A stretch of DNA of 64,000 nucleotides from Rotaria sordida (lineage: Eukaryota; Rotifera; Eurotatoria; Philodinida; Philodinidae), in assembly GCA_905250125.1 (NCBI GenBank), contig CAJNOL010000014.1, forward strand, positions 407,881-471,880, in the 5' to 3' direction. The position numbers and the translations under genes are program-made. Positions 28,058-39,170 of this stretch are shown here, piece after piece. Position 1 is the stretch's first letter, and each line of letters opens with the position of its first letter. A model generated the notes under the pieces. It searched no databases. It was given only the letters and a program-made list of their open reading frames with translations, and had not been told where the DNA came from.

Positions 28058-28384
28058 ATAATACATGTGAAGAAGAATATTGAACACATTTTATTAATAG
28101 ATGATAGACTACAAGGACACAATTAGAACATATTGAATAAATGAATGCTCCACCATTTGAACTTAATTATGTCATTCTAATTAGTCTGTAAATATATTCA
28201 ATATAAAACAGTATAAAATATATTTCTAACGAGTAGACAGAATTCACTATCCGTATTTTTGTTCATTATTAATCGCATGAAAATTTCATGAATTGTCTTC
28301 CCTTCTTCATATGGCTTACTGTACTCCCAGGTAGTCTCTCTTTTGGCAATTGCGATCGCACTGTGACCCGTAATTGCATCGTAT

Positions 28385-28535
28385 TTCAGTGAAAACTGTG
28401 ACAAACTACGATGCAGTTACACGTAGTTACGAAAAAAAATCGTAATTACGCTTGTTAGTTGGAAAAAAATTGCAGTTATGCGCAACTGTAATTTTTTCAT
28501 CATAACTACGCATAACTGTGTCACCGTTCGATCGT
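28385..28535. repeat. Small imperfect foldback with a repeated GTTAYGCGTAGTTAYG motif
   Basis: A word of the form CAGTTAYRCGTAGTTAYG appears on both strands several times (near 28409-28430, 28470-28490 and 28500-28520), making an irregular hairpin. It has no coding content. It may be a small MITE remnant. Confidence 0.5.
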
Positions 28536-29416
28536 AATCGAACACATGGGTCTTATCCTTTCTTCACAGATTTTTACAACGTGAGAGTCTTAAACATTTC
28601 TATTATACGTCGCTTAAACGTGTTTATCGGTGTCGTTTTTTAAAAGACACGTTTTTCTTGTCTGTTATGGAGAACGATCATTTGACGATATATACTATAA
28701 ATATTGCAAGGTTACCATAAAATTACGAGATGGTTACTTGCTCGTAGAACAGCTTTCCTTCACTGCACATAGATCTCAATGGAAGGAACAAGAGACAAAA
28801 ATTCATTGCATAGGTAGATCTATATGATTTCTTTTTCATTTTTATATCTTGAATTTAGCAACAGGGTGGATGTCATCACATGAAATAAAAGATTCTGACG
28901 GAGTTGAATAAAAACCATCTTGAAAGCTTCATATTGTTCCTGAAGACTTTCTAGCATGATATTAGTGTAATCCGTTCGTCTATTCTTTTTGTTCTCTACT
29001 TTTCTTTTCGCTTTTTTTCGTTTCTCTTCCTTTTTTTTATTCTCTTTCTCTTTCTGTCTTTTTTCCTTTCGTTTTTCTTCTGGTATATTTTTGATCTTTT
29101 GGATTCTGTATTCTCGACGTCCCTTTAGGGTTTTTAAAGGCAATAAATATAAAAATTTCATGAACTGAAACCATTGAAATAAATAGTATGTTGCTACGTT
29201 TTACCTAAACAATGATCAAAATTCTGGTCAAAACAATGATCACCTGAAGATATATGGTAAAATCCAAAACTATTTTACAATACAACATAAAATTTAATCA
29301 TACAAAAATGTACATTTTCCTGGGTTAAAAGACAGAAAGAATACACTAAATGCTAATATTTACACTTTAACATTAATAATATATTTTTGTGAAGCATCTT
29401 GTGCAAAGTTTAGAAT

Positions 29417-30364
29417 TTAAAATGAAACACCAGCTGGTATCAAAACTTCTTTTTCATTCGGATAATTTGATATATAAGCAATATCATAAGCACGTGGTGA
29501 ACTAAGTTTAACATCAGTTATTTCAATAATAAATAGAGTATTTCCAAATATTTCAGCCATTTGACGATCCTTACTAGTTGATGTATATGCTGGCCAAGTT
29601 TTCCATTCACCTATATTTCGTTTGTGTGCTTCAATCTCAGTATAGGTTAATTATACACCTCTATAAACTGTACCGATATAATCTTGTGAAAGACGAGAAT
29701 AATTACGCATAAGATAACATAATGGACCAAGTGTTTCTAATTTTAAACAATCATGTTCTCGTAATGCTTTATTTAGAACAAAATATAGAAAACTATCTTT
29801 TGTATAGAAATGAATACATAGTTCAGCTATTTCAATACGAGATTTTTTTGAATATTGACGAAGTTTTTCAGCCATATATCTTGCTTCCATATGACTATGG
29901 CTATCATGTAAAATAGCTTCTTTTATAATACCTTCGGCACATTTCTCAATGCATTTAGGAAAATGTACAAAAGCTTGTTTACCAGAAGAAGAATGTAGCC
30001 AAGCTATTAAAAATGGACACCAAGCATCAAATTTACCATAAGAAGAAGATGATGATGATGTTATTGAAATCGTTGAACCAAAACGATTTTCACGTAAACA
30101 TTCTATACGATTAGAAATTGTTTCACGCTTAACAGGTCGTTGTTTTGTTTCATCATTTAGATTTATTTGAATAAAATGTTTAAAATCAATTCGATATCGA
30201 TCTAATATTACATGTGATTTTTTTTCTTGATAGGCTTCTTCAATAAGATCTATTTCAAGATCTCGATATTTAGTCCATTGCTTTAGATTCGCATCAATGG
30301 TTGATATGTTTGGCCAAGGATTCAATTCCGATTGATAATACCAGGCAATAGTTCCACTATTCAT
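29417..30364 (-). pseudogene. WWE plus mono-ADP-ribosyltransferase gene with an in-frame stop
   Basis: A single-exon frame of 316 codons, including one internal TAA at 29651-29653 and the terminal TAA at 29417. Residues 1-80 form a WWE domain (WYYQ, PWPNI and KQRPVKR landmarks), which typically binds ADP-ribose chains or ubiquitination partners. The rest is an arginine-type ART fold. The R of the R-S-E signature is R235 (VYRGV), the STS is at residues 262-264, and the ExE is E304/E306. The internal stop is codon 238, directly after the R motif, so the expressed product would lack the S and ExE motifs. Everything downstream of it remains in frame and conserved, implying a recent lesion. Alternatives are stop read-through, an unusually short 21-nt GT-AG intron, or a sequencing error. 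Confidence 0.8.
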
Positions 30365-30937
30365 TTTCTCACGAATGATATCAGAGTATCTATCTTATTA
30401 TTCCTTCTCCATGTTCGTTGTCCTTTTGCATCCATGAATATCCACCAAAATATAAAAAATATTGCGATAAGAGAGAGAAATAAAGGAAGCAAAGAATGTT
30501 AACCCTTTCAGTCCCATATTATTTCTGCTGAATTCAATTCAAATAGACTGTTAGATTAGTTCATTTTACACACAAATACATGAACGATTATATATCTCCT
30601 TTATAGATAGTTGAAGCGAATTCTAGAACACTCTTTATAACTTCCTTCCGAGAGATTACGTACTAATTTTTTTAAATTATGTTATGAAAAATAATTATAA
30701 AATAGGTGTAGCTTTTTTTATACTATGGGGCTTCAAGGGTTAACAGAATCAACAGATCTCGATACGAATAGAATGTGTGATTACATATGAAATGTGAGTC
30801 TGTAATAGATGATTTTCATATAATTTTACTTCCTGTTTTGTCTTGTATGTTTTTCTTCCTACTTATGTTTGACAAACGAATGGTTCTTGAAGCATTTGAA
30901 GTGAGTAAAGCAAACGAATTATATAACGACCAATAGA

Positions 30938-31207
30938 ATGAATACATGTAGCTTTACTTTTAATAGTTTACGTACAAAATTACCATGTCATGTATTTGGT
31001 GTTGAACGTACATGGGAATATTTGAAACAAGAATTCGATCGGCATAGTGATGGTTTACCCGATGCAAAATATTATGAAACAATGGGACCTGGACCTCAAT
31101 TGTTTGCTGTCATTGGTAATACAGTTTATTATCATGATGATGAGAAATGGTTTCCATATATCAGTGCTACTAATATTATATACAGCATAATGAATATCGA
31201 TGATTGA
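30938..31207 (+). CDS. Small hypothetical protein (89 aa)
   Basis: One exon from ATG to TGA with codon use like neighbouring genes, rich in aromatic and acidic residues (segments such as FGVERTWEYLKQEF and NTVYYHDDEKWFPY). No signal peptide, transmembrane segment or known motif was recognised. AATAAA-like words follow about 80-90 bp downstream. It lies between the ART gene and fascin, transcribed divergently from ART. It may be a lineage-specific gene or the last exon of a longer one; no upstream exon that splices in frame was found. Confidence 0.4.
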   Translation: MNTCSFTFNSLRTKLPCHVFGVERTWEYLKQEFDRHSDGLPDAKYYETMGPGPQLFAVIGNTVYYHDDEKWFPYISATNIIYSIMNIDD

Positions 31208-33806
31208 TACATGAACAGTACCTTAATGGGCTAATGTAATATTTATAATGAATCAGGAAAATAAAATCTTCTATTATATTAATAAAATAATAAAATATTA
31301 GTTTTTTTTCGTTTCAAAAAGCGTTATCTACATTAAATCGATAAAAGTTAATTTAAAAGTTCGCTACTTCTGATCTTTGTTAATAAATACTAAATCGTTC
31401 ACAAAATATTGTAGAAAATCACGAGATTTCTGTAAAGAAAAGTTCTAAATTTTTTAAATTAGTTCTAAAATCTATATTAAAAAAATGTCACGTGCTTTTC
31501 AAAAGCTATCTTGACAGACAATACATTTTTCCACAAAGTATTCTGCTTATTATGTCACACACGAGACAAAACAAAATAAGTAAATATTAACACAAGAACT
31601 TCTATTTACTTGGACACATAATTTTGAGTGGTATGGATTGAAACAGTAGAGTATAATTTTATATGCAAGAGTGAAACAAATTCCGAAAAGTATTTATTTA
31701 GAATTCAGAATCAAACCATGAAGCATTGTAGAGGAAAATCTCGACAGCATGGTTCTCGATTAGAGGAAGCTTTTCCGTCCACAAATTTTCGAATTTTTTA
31801 CAGCTTCATTGTAACTTTGGATAGAAACCGAATTTTTAAAACATCATTTGCTTTTCTCTGGCAGAAAGTGAAAATAAAAATAAGCAGACTATGTGGTTGC
31901 GAGGTGAATAGGATTGGAATAGATCCCGGGAGAGATAGCCTTGTGATAGATCACGTGTTGTAGGAAGAACCAGACACGCTTGGTTTCGTTCTTCTCCGTC
32001 CTTCGATCAGCTCTTTTAGCAGTGCGAGGATGGAAGCACAATTCTGGAAGAATTTTTCAACCTTCTGACGAATTTTTCAACCCTTCTCATCCATAAAAAA
32101 TATCGACAACTCTGTTCGAGAGTATCAATAACTGAAATATTTTTTCTACAGTGTATTTCGTGAATGTCCCGATTTATTCAAGGTGTTATTTTAACATTTA
32201 TCATTTCGGTTGAAATTTATATGATGGTTAATTGTTTCATATCCTCAGGAAATTTATCAACATGTGTATTATTTTCTTTCTATTGCAAGTATTGAACAGT
32301 AACCATTCAAATAGTGTTCTTGTAAAATCCTGTGTTAATTATATGTTCAATTTTTTTTAATAAAAATTATCACATCTGAATTTCAAACAAAGTTATGATT
32401 CATTATCTGTAATTGAAAAAAAACGAAGGACAGTTTGTGATTAAAACGTTATTTATTAAAAGAAAATATCTTCCTCTGTAATATGAGTTAATTTTATATT
32501 CAACTTATATATTTTTTTTCTTCAACTGCACGAACATGTTATTAAGGATATGATTAGGTAACGATAATGATTAGGATTGTTCATGCATTTTTTAAAAACG
32601 TATCTAAATCTCAGTTAATCATCTCATTAAACTGATACTTTCAATGCATATGTTACAAAAGGAAATTACAACGGATATAAACATTACACGTTTCTTTCTT
32701 TCATTGCAAGGATAAAAAGGAAAATGATATGTTCGTCAATCTGCCCTTTTCTTGTACATCTTGATGTTCATCTTGTCTAGATTGGTATTAAAGATAGGAA
32801 AATTATACTAAACTCAATTTTTATTCTACTTTTAGGTAGAGTACTTCATGGAAAAAAATTGTCATATCTAATTATGTTCTATCAATATAAGAAGCTTCTT
32901 TAAAAAAAAAAGAAATCTTTTGCTTCTGTTATCTATATAAAACTTTTCGGTTCTTCTCTAGAATGATGACATGCTACACAGTAATTGATCTAATTGACAG
33001 GACACATTAAAAAGTGTAGGTGCCACGATGTAACTGATCTGTAGAAGCACCAAATTTTCAATTAAAGGGAGGGCTTCAAATAGAAGGAACGCCTCAAATT
33101 GTAAAATGAGTGACGTAAGAATGAGTTGATCATTCTGTTCTTTTGCTTTTTTAAATTGCTTATGTATATTGAAAAAGACCAGCTGGATGTTGAATTCCTC
33201 TTTCTTGTATTCTTTTTTCTGTAACAAGCACCAAATGTCATTTGGGAATGATTACATATTCGAGTTTTTTATATGTGTCCAAAAAATAATATTAATAATA
33301 ACCCAAGATGTGACAATAGGAAGATGCTCTTTTTCTCGGACACATTGTTCTATCTCTGACCCTGAAAATTACTCTCTTCTTCTCTTTTTCTACCTATATG
33401 AACTTGCAGTTGTAAGGCTGTATGTTTCCACAAGAGATGATCGATAAGAATTGTAAGGTCAAATAATTCTAATCATATGCTATATCATCCGATAACCAGT
33501 CGAATGAACGGCAACACATTCAGAATTTTATTCATATTGTTTTGTTAATTGCTATTTCTCTCGTCAACGGTCATCAAAACGAAAGAGAACGAGAAAATTT
33601 CTACTCGTGTTCATGATTATAATTAATGAGAACGTTGATAAAGAAGGAGAAGAAGAAAAGAAAACGAAAAGAAAGGAAAGAAAGAGAGTGAATAAGAGAA
33701 TTCTCGTTCTTTCTCATTTTTAGAAGAGATCACTATTTGACAATCCAAACAGATTGACTAAATACAATGATTACTTGCTGATCAAGTATATACTTCTATA
33801 TTCAAT
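31208..33806. other. Intergenic region upstream of fascin
   Basis: About 2.6 kb, AT-rich with long homopolymer runs and a purine-rich block at 33640-33690. Several short open frames are present but none shows domain signal or splice context. The fascin promoter should lie at the right end. Confidence 0.45.
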
Positions 33807-35825
33807 ATGCATTCTGCCCTCAGGTTTCATTTTATTTTTAAAATAATATTAAAAAAAAAAACTATTCTCAATTTAGACCAAAACCATCTGCTAAAATTCC
33901 TCCATCATTAATTCCACCAACGGTAACTCATATAAAAAAACCATCTATTAGTCAAAATGGACATCATGAAAAAGCAATAGTGAATGTCAAACAACATCAT
34001 GAAAAAGCAATAACTAATGGTAAACAATCTCATTCAAAAGTAACATTAAATGAAAATGGTCATAATCATGATCATACAAAATCAAATAATTTAATATCAG
34101 AAAAATGTACATGGTCATTAGGTTTAATTAATTCAAAAGGAAAATATTTAACAGCTGAAACTTTTGGTTGTAAAATAAATGCTAGTAAGTTATATTTTAA
34201 AATCTTTATTATTTTCTTTTTCCTAATCTAAATATTCTAGCTGGTACATGTTTAAAAAAGAAACAAACATGGACAATTATTTATAACATTCCAAATGATT
34301 GTGTTTATCTACAATCTTCACTTAATCATTATTTATCAACAGATAAATATGGTCGTTTAAAATGTGATGGACATGATATGGTTGATGATTGTCGTTTTCA
34401 ACTTGAATATAATCAAAATGGTCAATGGGGATTTAAATCCTTAACTTATGGCATGTATTTAGGTGGAGATGTTGATCAACTTCATTGTTTTAGTAAAACA
34501 CCTGAATGGTGGTCACCACATTTAGCTCTTTATCCACAAGTAAACCAAAAAAAAAAAAACTTTATTTTTTTCCTCCTATAAAAAATTTCTTAACTAAAAT
34601 TTAGATTAATCTAAAACATGCTCTACGTAAACGTTATGCAAAATTAAATGATGATGAAATACATATTGATGATATTATTCCATGGGGTAGTGAAGCTATT
34701 CTTACAGTTGAATATTTTGATGGACAATATTGTATTCGTTCATGTAATGGATATTATTTTCATAAAGATGGAAAACTTATAACAAAAAAAACTCATGATA
34801 CATTATTTACAATTGAACTTTTTAAAGGATATTTAACATTTAAAGATTGTAATCATTGTTATTTAACAGCTATTGGTCCATTAGGTATAATGACAACACG
34901 AAATAAAATCGCTGGTAAAGATGAACAATTTTTATTAGAAGAAAGTAAACAACAAATATGTTTAATTGCACCAAATGGAAAACATGTTTCAATAAAACAA
35001 GGTGTTGATTTATCAGCAAATCAATGTGAAAAAGATAATAGTAGTATATTTCAACTTGAATATGATGAACATCTTGAACTTTATCATATTCGTACTTATA
35101 ATAATAAATATTGGAAACTTGAAGGTCATGGTGTACAAGCAACAGCAGATAAACGGTAAGATTAAAATTTTGAAAATAAAACTATGTTTTTTTTATTTAT
35201 TATTGCCAAAAAAAAAATTAATTTAGTTCAATAGAAACTGGATTTTATATACAATCAACAGGTAATGGACATGTTACATTTCAAGCATCAAATGGTAAAT
35301 ATATTATTCCACATGCAACTGGACATATGCGAGCTATTGGTGAACAATTAAATTCAATGGAAAGTTATTTTTTATTAAAATTTATTAATCGACCATTTTG
35401 TGTATTTAAATGTGATTTTGGTTATGTTGGTTATAGAAATAAACAATCTCGTATACTTGAATGTAATAAATCTATGTTTACATTATTTACACTTGAAGAA
35501 CCAATTGGCGAAATAAATAATGATGGAGTTGTTTATCTTAAAGGTTTTTGAAAAGAAAAAAAAAACTTTTTTTTTTTTATAAAATAAGAATTCTTTTTTT
35601 TTCCTTTTTCAATTAGGATCAGATGGAATGTATTGGGAAATATTAAGTGATTTAAGTATAAGTGTTAGTGGACGTGAACCAACAAAATTTATTTTAGAAT
35701 TATGTCCTGCATATTCAAGAATTGTTATAAAAGCATCAAATGGAATGTATTTACATGCTGAACAAAATGGAATTATACAAGCGTCATGTGAACAGAGTCG
35801 ACATGCAATACAATGGGAATTTTAG
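33807..35825 (+). CDS. fascin: Fascin, actin-bundling protein with His-rich N-terminal extension
   Basis: Six exons join in phase: 33807-33823, 33877-34184, 34241-34539, 34605-35155, 35227-35543 and 35617-35825, giving 566 residues. From about residue 75 the four beta-trefoil repeats of fascin are readable: WSLGLINSKGKYLTAETFG opens the first, LKHALRKRYA the second, DLSANQCEKD lies in the third, and SRIVIKASNGMYLHAE in the last. The protein ends WEF, close to the usual fascin end. Fascin cross-links actin filaments into parallel bundles in filopodia and microvilli. The first 75 residues are an unusual extension with Pro, His and Lys, including two HHEKAI units. The start is the only upstream ATG that splices in frame (MHSAL). 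Confidence 0.92.
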
Positions 35826-38345
35826 AAAGAAATTTTTGTTTTTTTTATTGTCAACGCAATTAATTGTCTATTATGATCCTCAAGTCAATAGTTCGTTGTC
35901 GAATGTGTCTATGTGTATCTATGTATGAAAAAAAAAATAGATGTACTATATAATTTGTTTGCGTATGTATCATCATTTGAGATCGAGAGATGACTTTTTA
36001 TTGACATTGTTTTCTTCGTTTGGTTGAGTATCTGTCTAATACGCTTTTTATTTAAATAAAAATAATGTTGTTTTACTGTGAAATTATTCAGCATTGTAGT
36101 AGTTTTCGATTATATATACATAATATATAAAATAACAAAGTTAAATATTGTCTCTGATATATGACAACAAAAAAAGAAAATGTATTGATTTAATTTGAGA
36201 CCAAGTGATTCGATATGGGTAGATTTATAAATAAGAAAACAGATAGATAAATTTGATATCTTTATGCATGGATTGATATAAATTGTATTGATTTCAAATA
36301 GAAGATATTTTATTGACAGAAAGCTTTAAACATAGGCTATGGTTTCAATGAAAGAAATCTATTCTATTATTAGACAATGCTTATATGATTATCTTTGATT
36401 GTAAGTATTAGAAAAATAACACTATGGTAAAAGAGATTTTGTGAAACTCACACATATATATATATTCAAAGAAAATAATGAGTGTAAGTTTAAATCAAGA
36501 TAGATGTGCTGAATGGTATTAACAACAAGACTTAGACTGTTCTGAAACATTTGAAAACCTTGCTCGAAATTGGAACGACTGAAATATATCTGTGCTCAGT
36601 TTTTGATCTTTGTGCAGATAAAAATTTATATTGAAGATGTCAAGGATGATGAATAGTGATGCATGGATTTGCTGTAATCATCATATGATCAAAATAAAAA
36701 GCGTAAATGGATCAAGTTATAACTTTGAGAAAAATGTTCAATTTGTAAACAATTTTTAGACACATTGTTTTTTGCCTTATCTAGTACAATTTTGACTACG
36801 TACCATCGTTGATCAATGTTTTTCAAAAGACCTATAGCTCGATGCTTGTATTTACTAAACTCAGTATGACTATGAACATGAAAGAAACGTTCGAGTTTGT
36901 TAACTCATACCATTCGAGATGTGTTTTTATTCAGTGTGAAAAGTTCTGGTAGTAGTGATACTTTCCTAGCAATTGATTGTAATCTTGATTTGTTCGTTTT
37001 TATCTAAACGTAGTGAACGTACAAATATTTTGTGCAGTTGAAAACTAATATGATGTAGTAGCCTTTCTTAGTTACCAATTTGTATAATATCTGAAAGCAA
37101 ATCGAAAGAAGAAAAACTACCATTTGTACGAATGCTTGTAACTTTTTGTACTCGTGAAAAATGTAAATATTTGTTTTATATGGAATTGAAAAAGCAGAGA
37201 TAATTCCTTCTATGGATGTTTCTTCATTTATCAATATCGAAAAAAAAGTAAATACAAATTATTAATCAAAATCAGGCAAGAATCAAAACAGAATATTTAA
37301 AGTAAAAAATACAAACCATTTGCTGATTAGACCGTTCGCAGAAATACAAAACAACTTATGTCAGCCTAAAGTTATTTAAATTATTAAAACAGAATGTTTT
37401 TTTTTTCTGAAGTCGATATTTAACTGAAATATGCTTTAATCAATTATTGCATCAATGAAAGACTAAACGATATTACTCTTTTATTCTTTTGAAATTCATG
37501 CAAAACAAAAATTCAGCATCTGGAGACTCCAAACACTTGTTTTAATTCTTCGTTTGTATTTACGAAATAAATATTATAGCATCACATAATTCGTGTCGTT
37601 TAAATGGATTCGTTCTGGAGAAGGCAGAAATTTTCTGGATATTGATTTTTGAGAGACATATTTAGAATCTGCTAATACCTCGAAATTCACCATAGGAATT
37701 TTATGAAGATTGTAAAGAGTTGTATACAATGTCCTTTATTATCATATTCACATGCAACTCTCATCGGCACGAGTAATTACGACTTTCTTGCTACTACACT
37801 TGCGCTATGAGAGTAGTATGATTCATATTTATACGCGCCTTCAAAATTCCTCAGGGAGTTCCTCGAGACTTGTCAGAGCAATTTTGTCTTTATTATTCTT
37901 TTCTGAAAGTCAGGAACGCACAAAGCACTTATCCGAATGTCAATCAAGAGTTCCTAGAAATTTATTAAGGATTTGGTGTTTTTGCAGGAAATTTACTGGT
38001 GATTCTTCAAGTCGACTAGAACTATCTAATGCATGAAATATATAATATTTATCAATGTAAAATTATGTTAAGATAATCATCATGTGTAACATACATCAAA
38101 AATATCTGTTGTTTTTTATTTTATTTTTTGCAAAATAGTCTAATATCTAACTGTTGCGCTAGTGTGTAGACATATTAGTTTATCGTTAGGTTTTATATAT
38201 GTGAAAGAGTCGTTTTTATTTGATAAATAAAGAAACTAAAAGTTATTTTCTCTATTCGATATTATTTTATGCGCACGTGGCAAAACTATATAAATCTTGT
38301 TTTTCTTCTTTCTACATCATTGTTTTTATCATTTTAGTAGAGAAT
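35826..38345. other. Intergenic region between fascin and the cupin gene
   Basis: About 2.5 kb. An AATAAA-type word near 36053 may be the fascin poly(A) signal. The rest is AT-rich with no convincing coding sequence, RNA gene or repeat partner. Confidence 0.5.
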
Positions 38346-38735
38346 ATGTCAACAGTTACTAACTTATCAAAGGTTAATATTTATGAAAAAGCTTCACTAT
38401 TTTCTGCTCATTGGACACCAAAAATAATTGGTGAACTTAATGGACAACACGTTAAATTAGCTAAATTATTAGGTGAATTTGGATGGCATTCACATAAAGA
38501 TGAAGATGAACTTTTTCTTGTACTTAAAGGACAAGTAATTATTCAACTAAGAAATAATCAGAATGGAGATATTGTTCTTAATGAAGGTGATATGTTTATT
38601 GTTCCTCGAGGTGTTGAACATAATCCAAAAGCAGAAAATGGTGAATGTACTGTCATGTTATTTGAACCAGCATCAACAATAAATACGGGTGACGAAAGAA
38701 ATTCTAAAACACAATTAGAACTTGAACGTGTTTAA
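38346..38735 (+). CDS. Small single-domain cupin protein
   Basis: A single exon of 129 residues. The start is the ATG following a TTTTAG sequence, which fits a splice or trans-splice acceptor just upstream. Both cupin motifs are intact. Motif 1 contains WHSHKDEDELFLVLKG (metal ligands H48, H50 and probably E55). Motif 2 is GDMFIVPRGVEHNP (H92). The fold is a beta-barrel that usually binds a divalent metal. Enzymes of this size range from dioxygenases to sugar isomerase-like proteins, so the substrate cannot be named. The short, intronless form resembles bacterial stand-alone cupins, but a bacterial origin is only a possibility, as codon use here is similar to neighbours. Confidence 0.85.
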   Translation: MSTVTNLSKVNIYEKASLFSAHWTPKIIGELNGQHVKLAKLLGEFGWHSHKDEDELFLVLKGQVIIQLRNNQNGDIVLNEGDMFIVPRGVEHNPKAENGECTVMLFEPASTINTGDERNSKTQLELERV

Positions 38736-39170
38736 TTTTGTCATTTCGTAGTAAATGTTCTTTTTATTTTTAAGATAATACATACTATGTTTATTGAATT
38801 CTAAAAGATTACAATAAATATTCTTTGGCATAGATTCGATAAATGAATAAAAAATGAATTGATTATTTTACTTTCTTATTTCTCAATTTTTTTTTTGAAC
38901 ACTCTAATTTACATATAACTCTAAATAAGTTAGTAAATTTCAATTAAAAAAAAACTAAATAATTGGAATTAATTGTTAAAAGAAAATATTCGAAAAATGT
39001 TTCAATAAACTAGTGACATCTTTTTCTTTTAAAAACATGACAGTCATAAGATTCGTTGAATCAATGATGTCCTATTCATCGACTTTATTTTTAAACGATG
39101 CTTTTCTTTTTCTAACAAGGCTATGTGTATGTAAGTTCAATTAATTATTTTTTATTTTTCTTTGTTTTAG
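38736..39170. other. Cupin 3' region and UBA2 upstream region
   Basis: 435 bp of AT-rich sequence, with an ACAATAAAT word near 38812 as possible poly(A) signal for the cupin gene. A pyrimidine tract ending TTTGTTTTAG immediately precedes the UBA2 ATG. That is a good acceptor site, so an untranslated upstream exon or trans-spliced leader is possible. Confidence 0.5.

Noticed and set aside
28820-29161. Minus-strand frame with a long Lys/Glu-rich stretch
   Set aside because: The reading is a by-product of a pyrimidine-rich tract. It has no domain signal, and composition differs from every supported gene here.
31628-31963. Plus-strand 111-aa frame
   Set aside because: Non-ATG start, irregular codon use and no domain; probably chance.
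33169-33447. Plus-strand frame upstream of fascin, and overlapping minus-strand frame at 32958-33227
   Set aside because: Both are low-complexity readings of T-rich DNA without splice context; they overlap each other on opposite strands.
37752-38036. 94-aa plus-strand frame before the cupin gene
   Set aside because: No domain, inconsistent codon use and no splice context.
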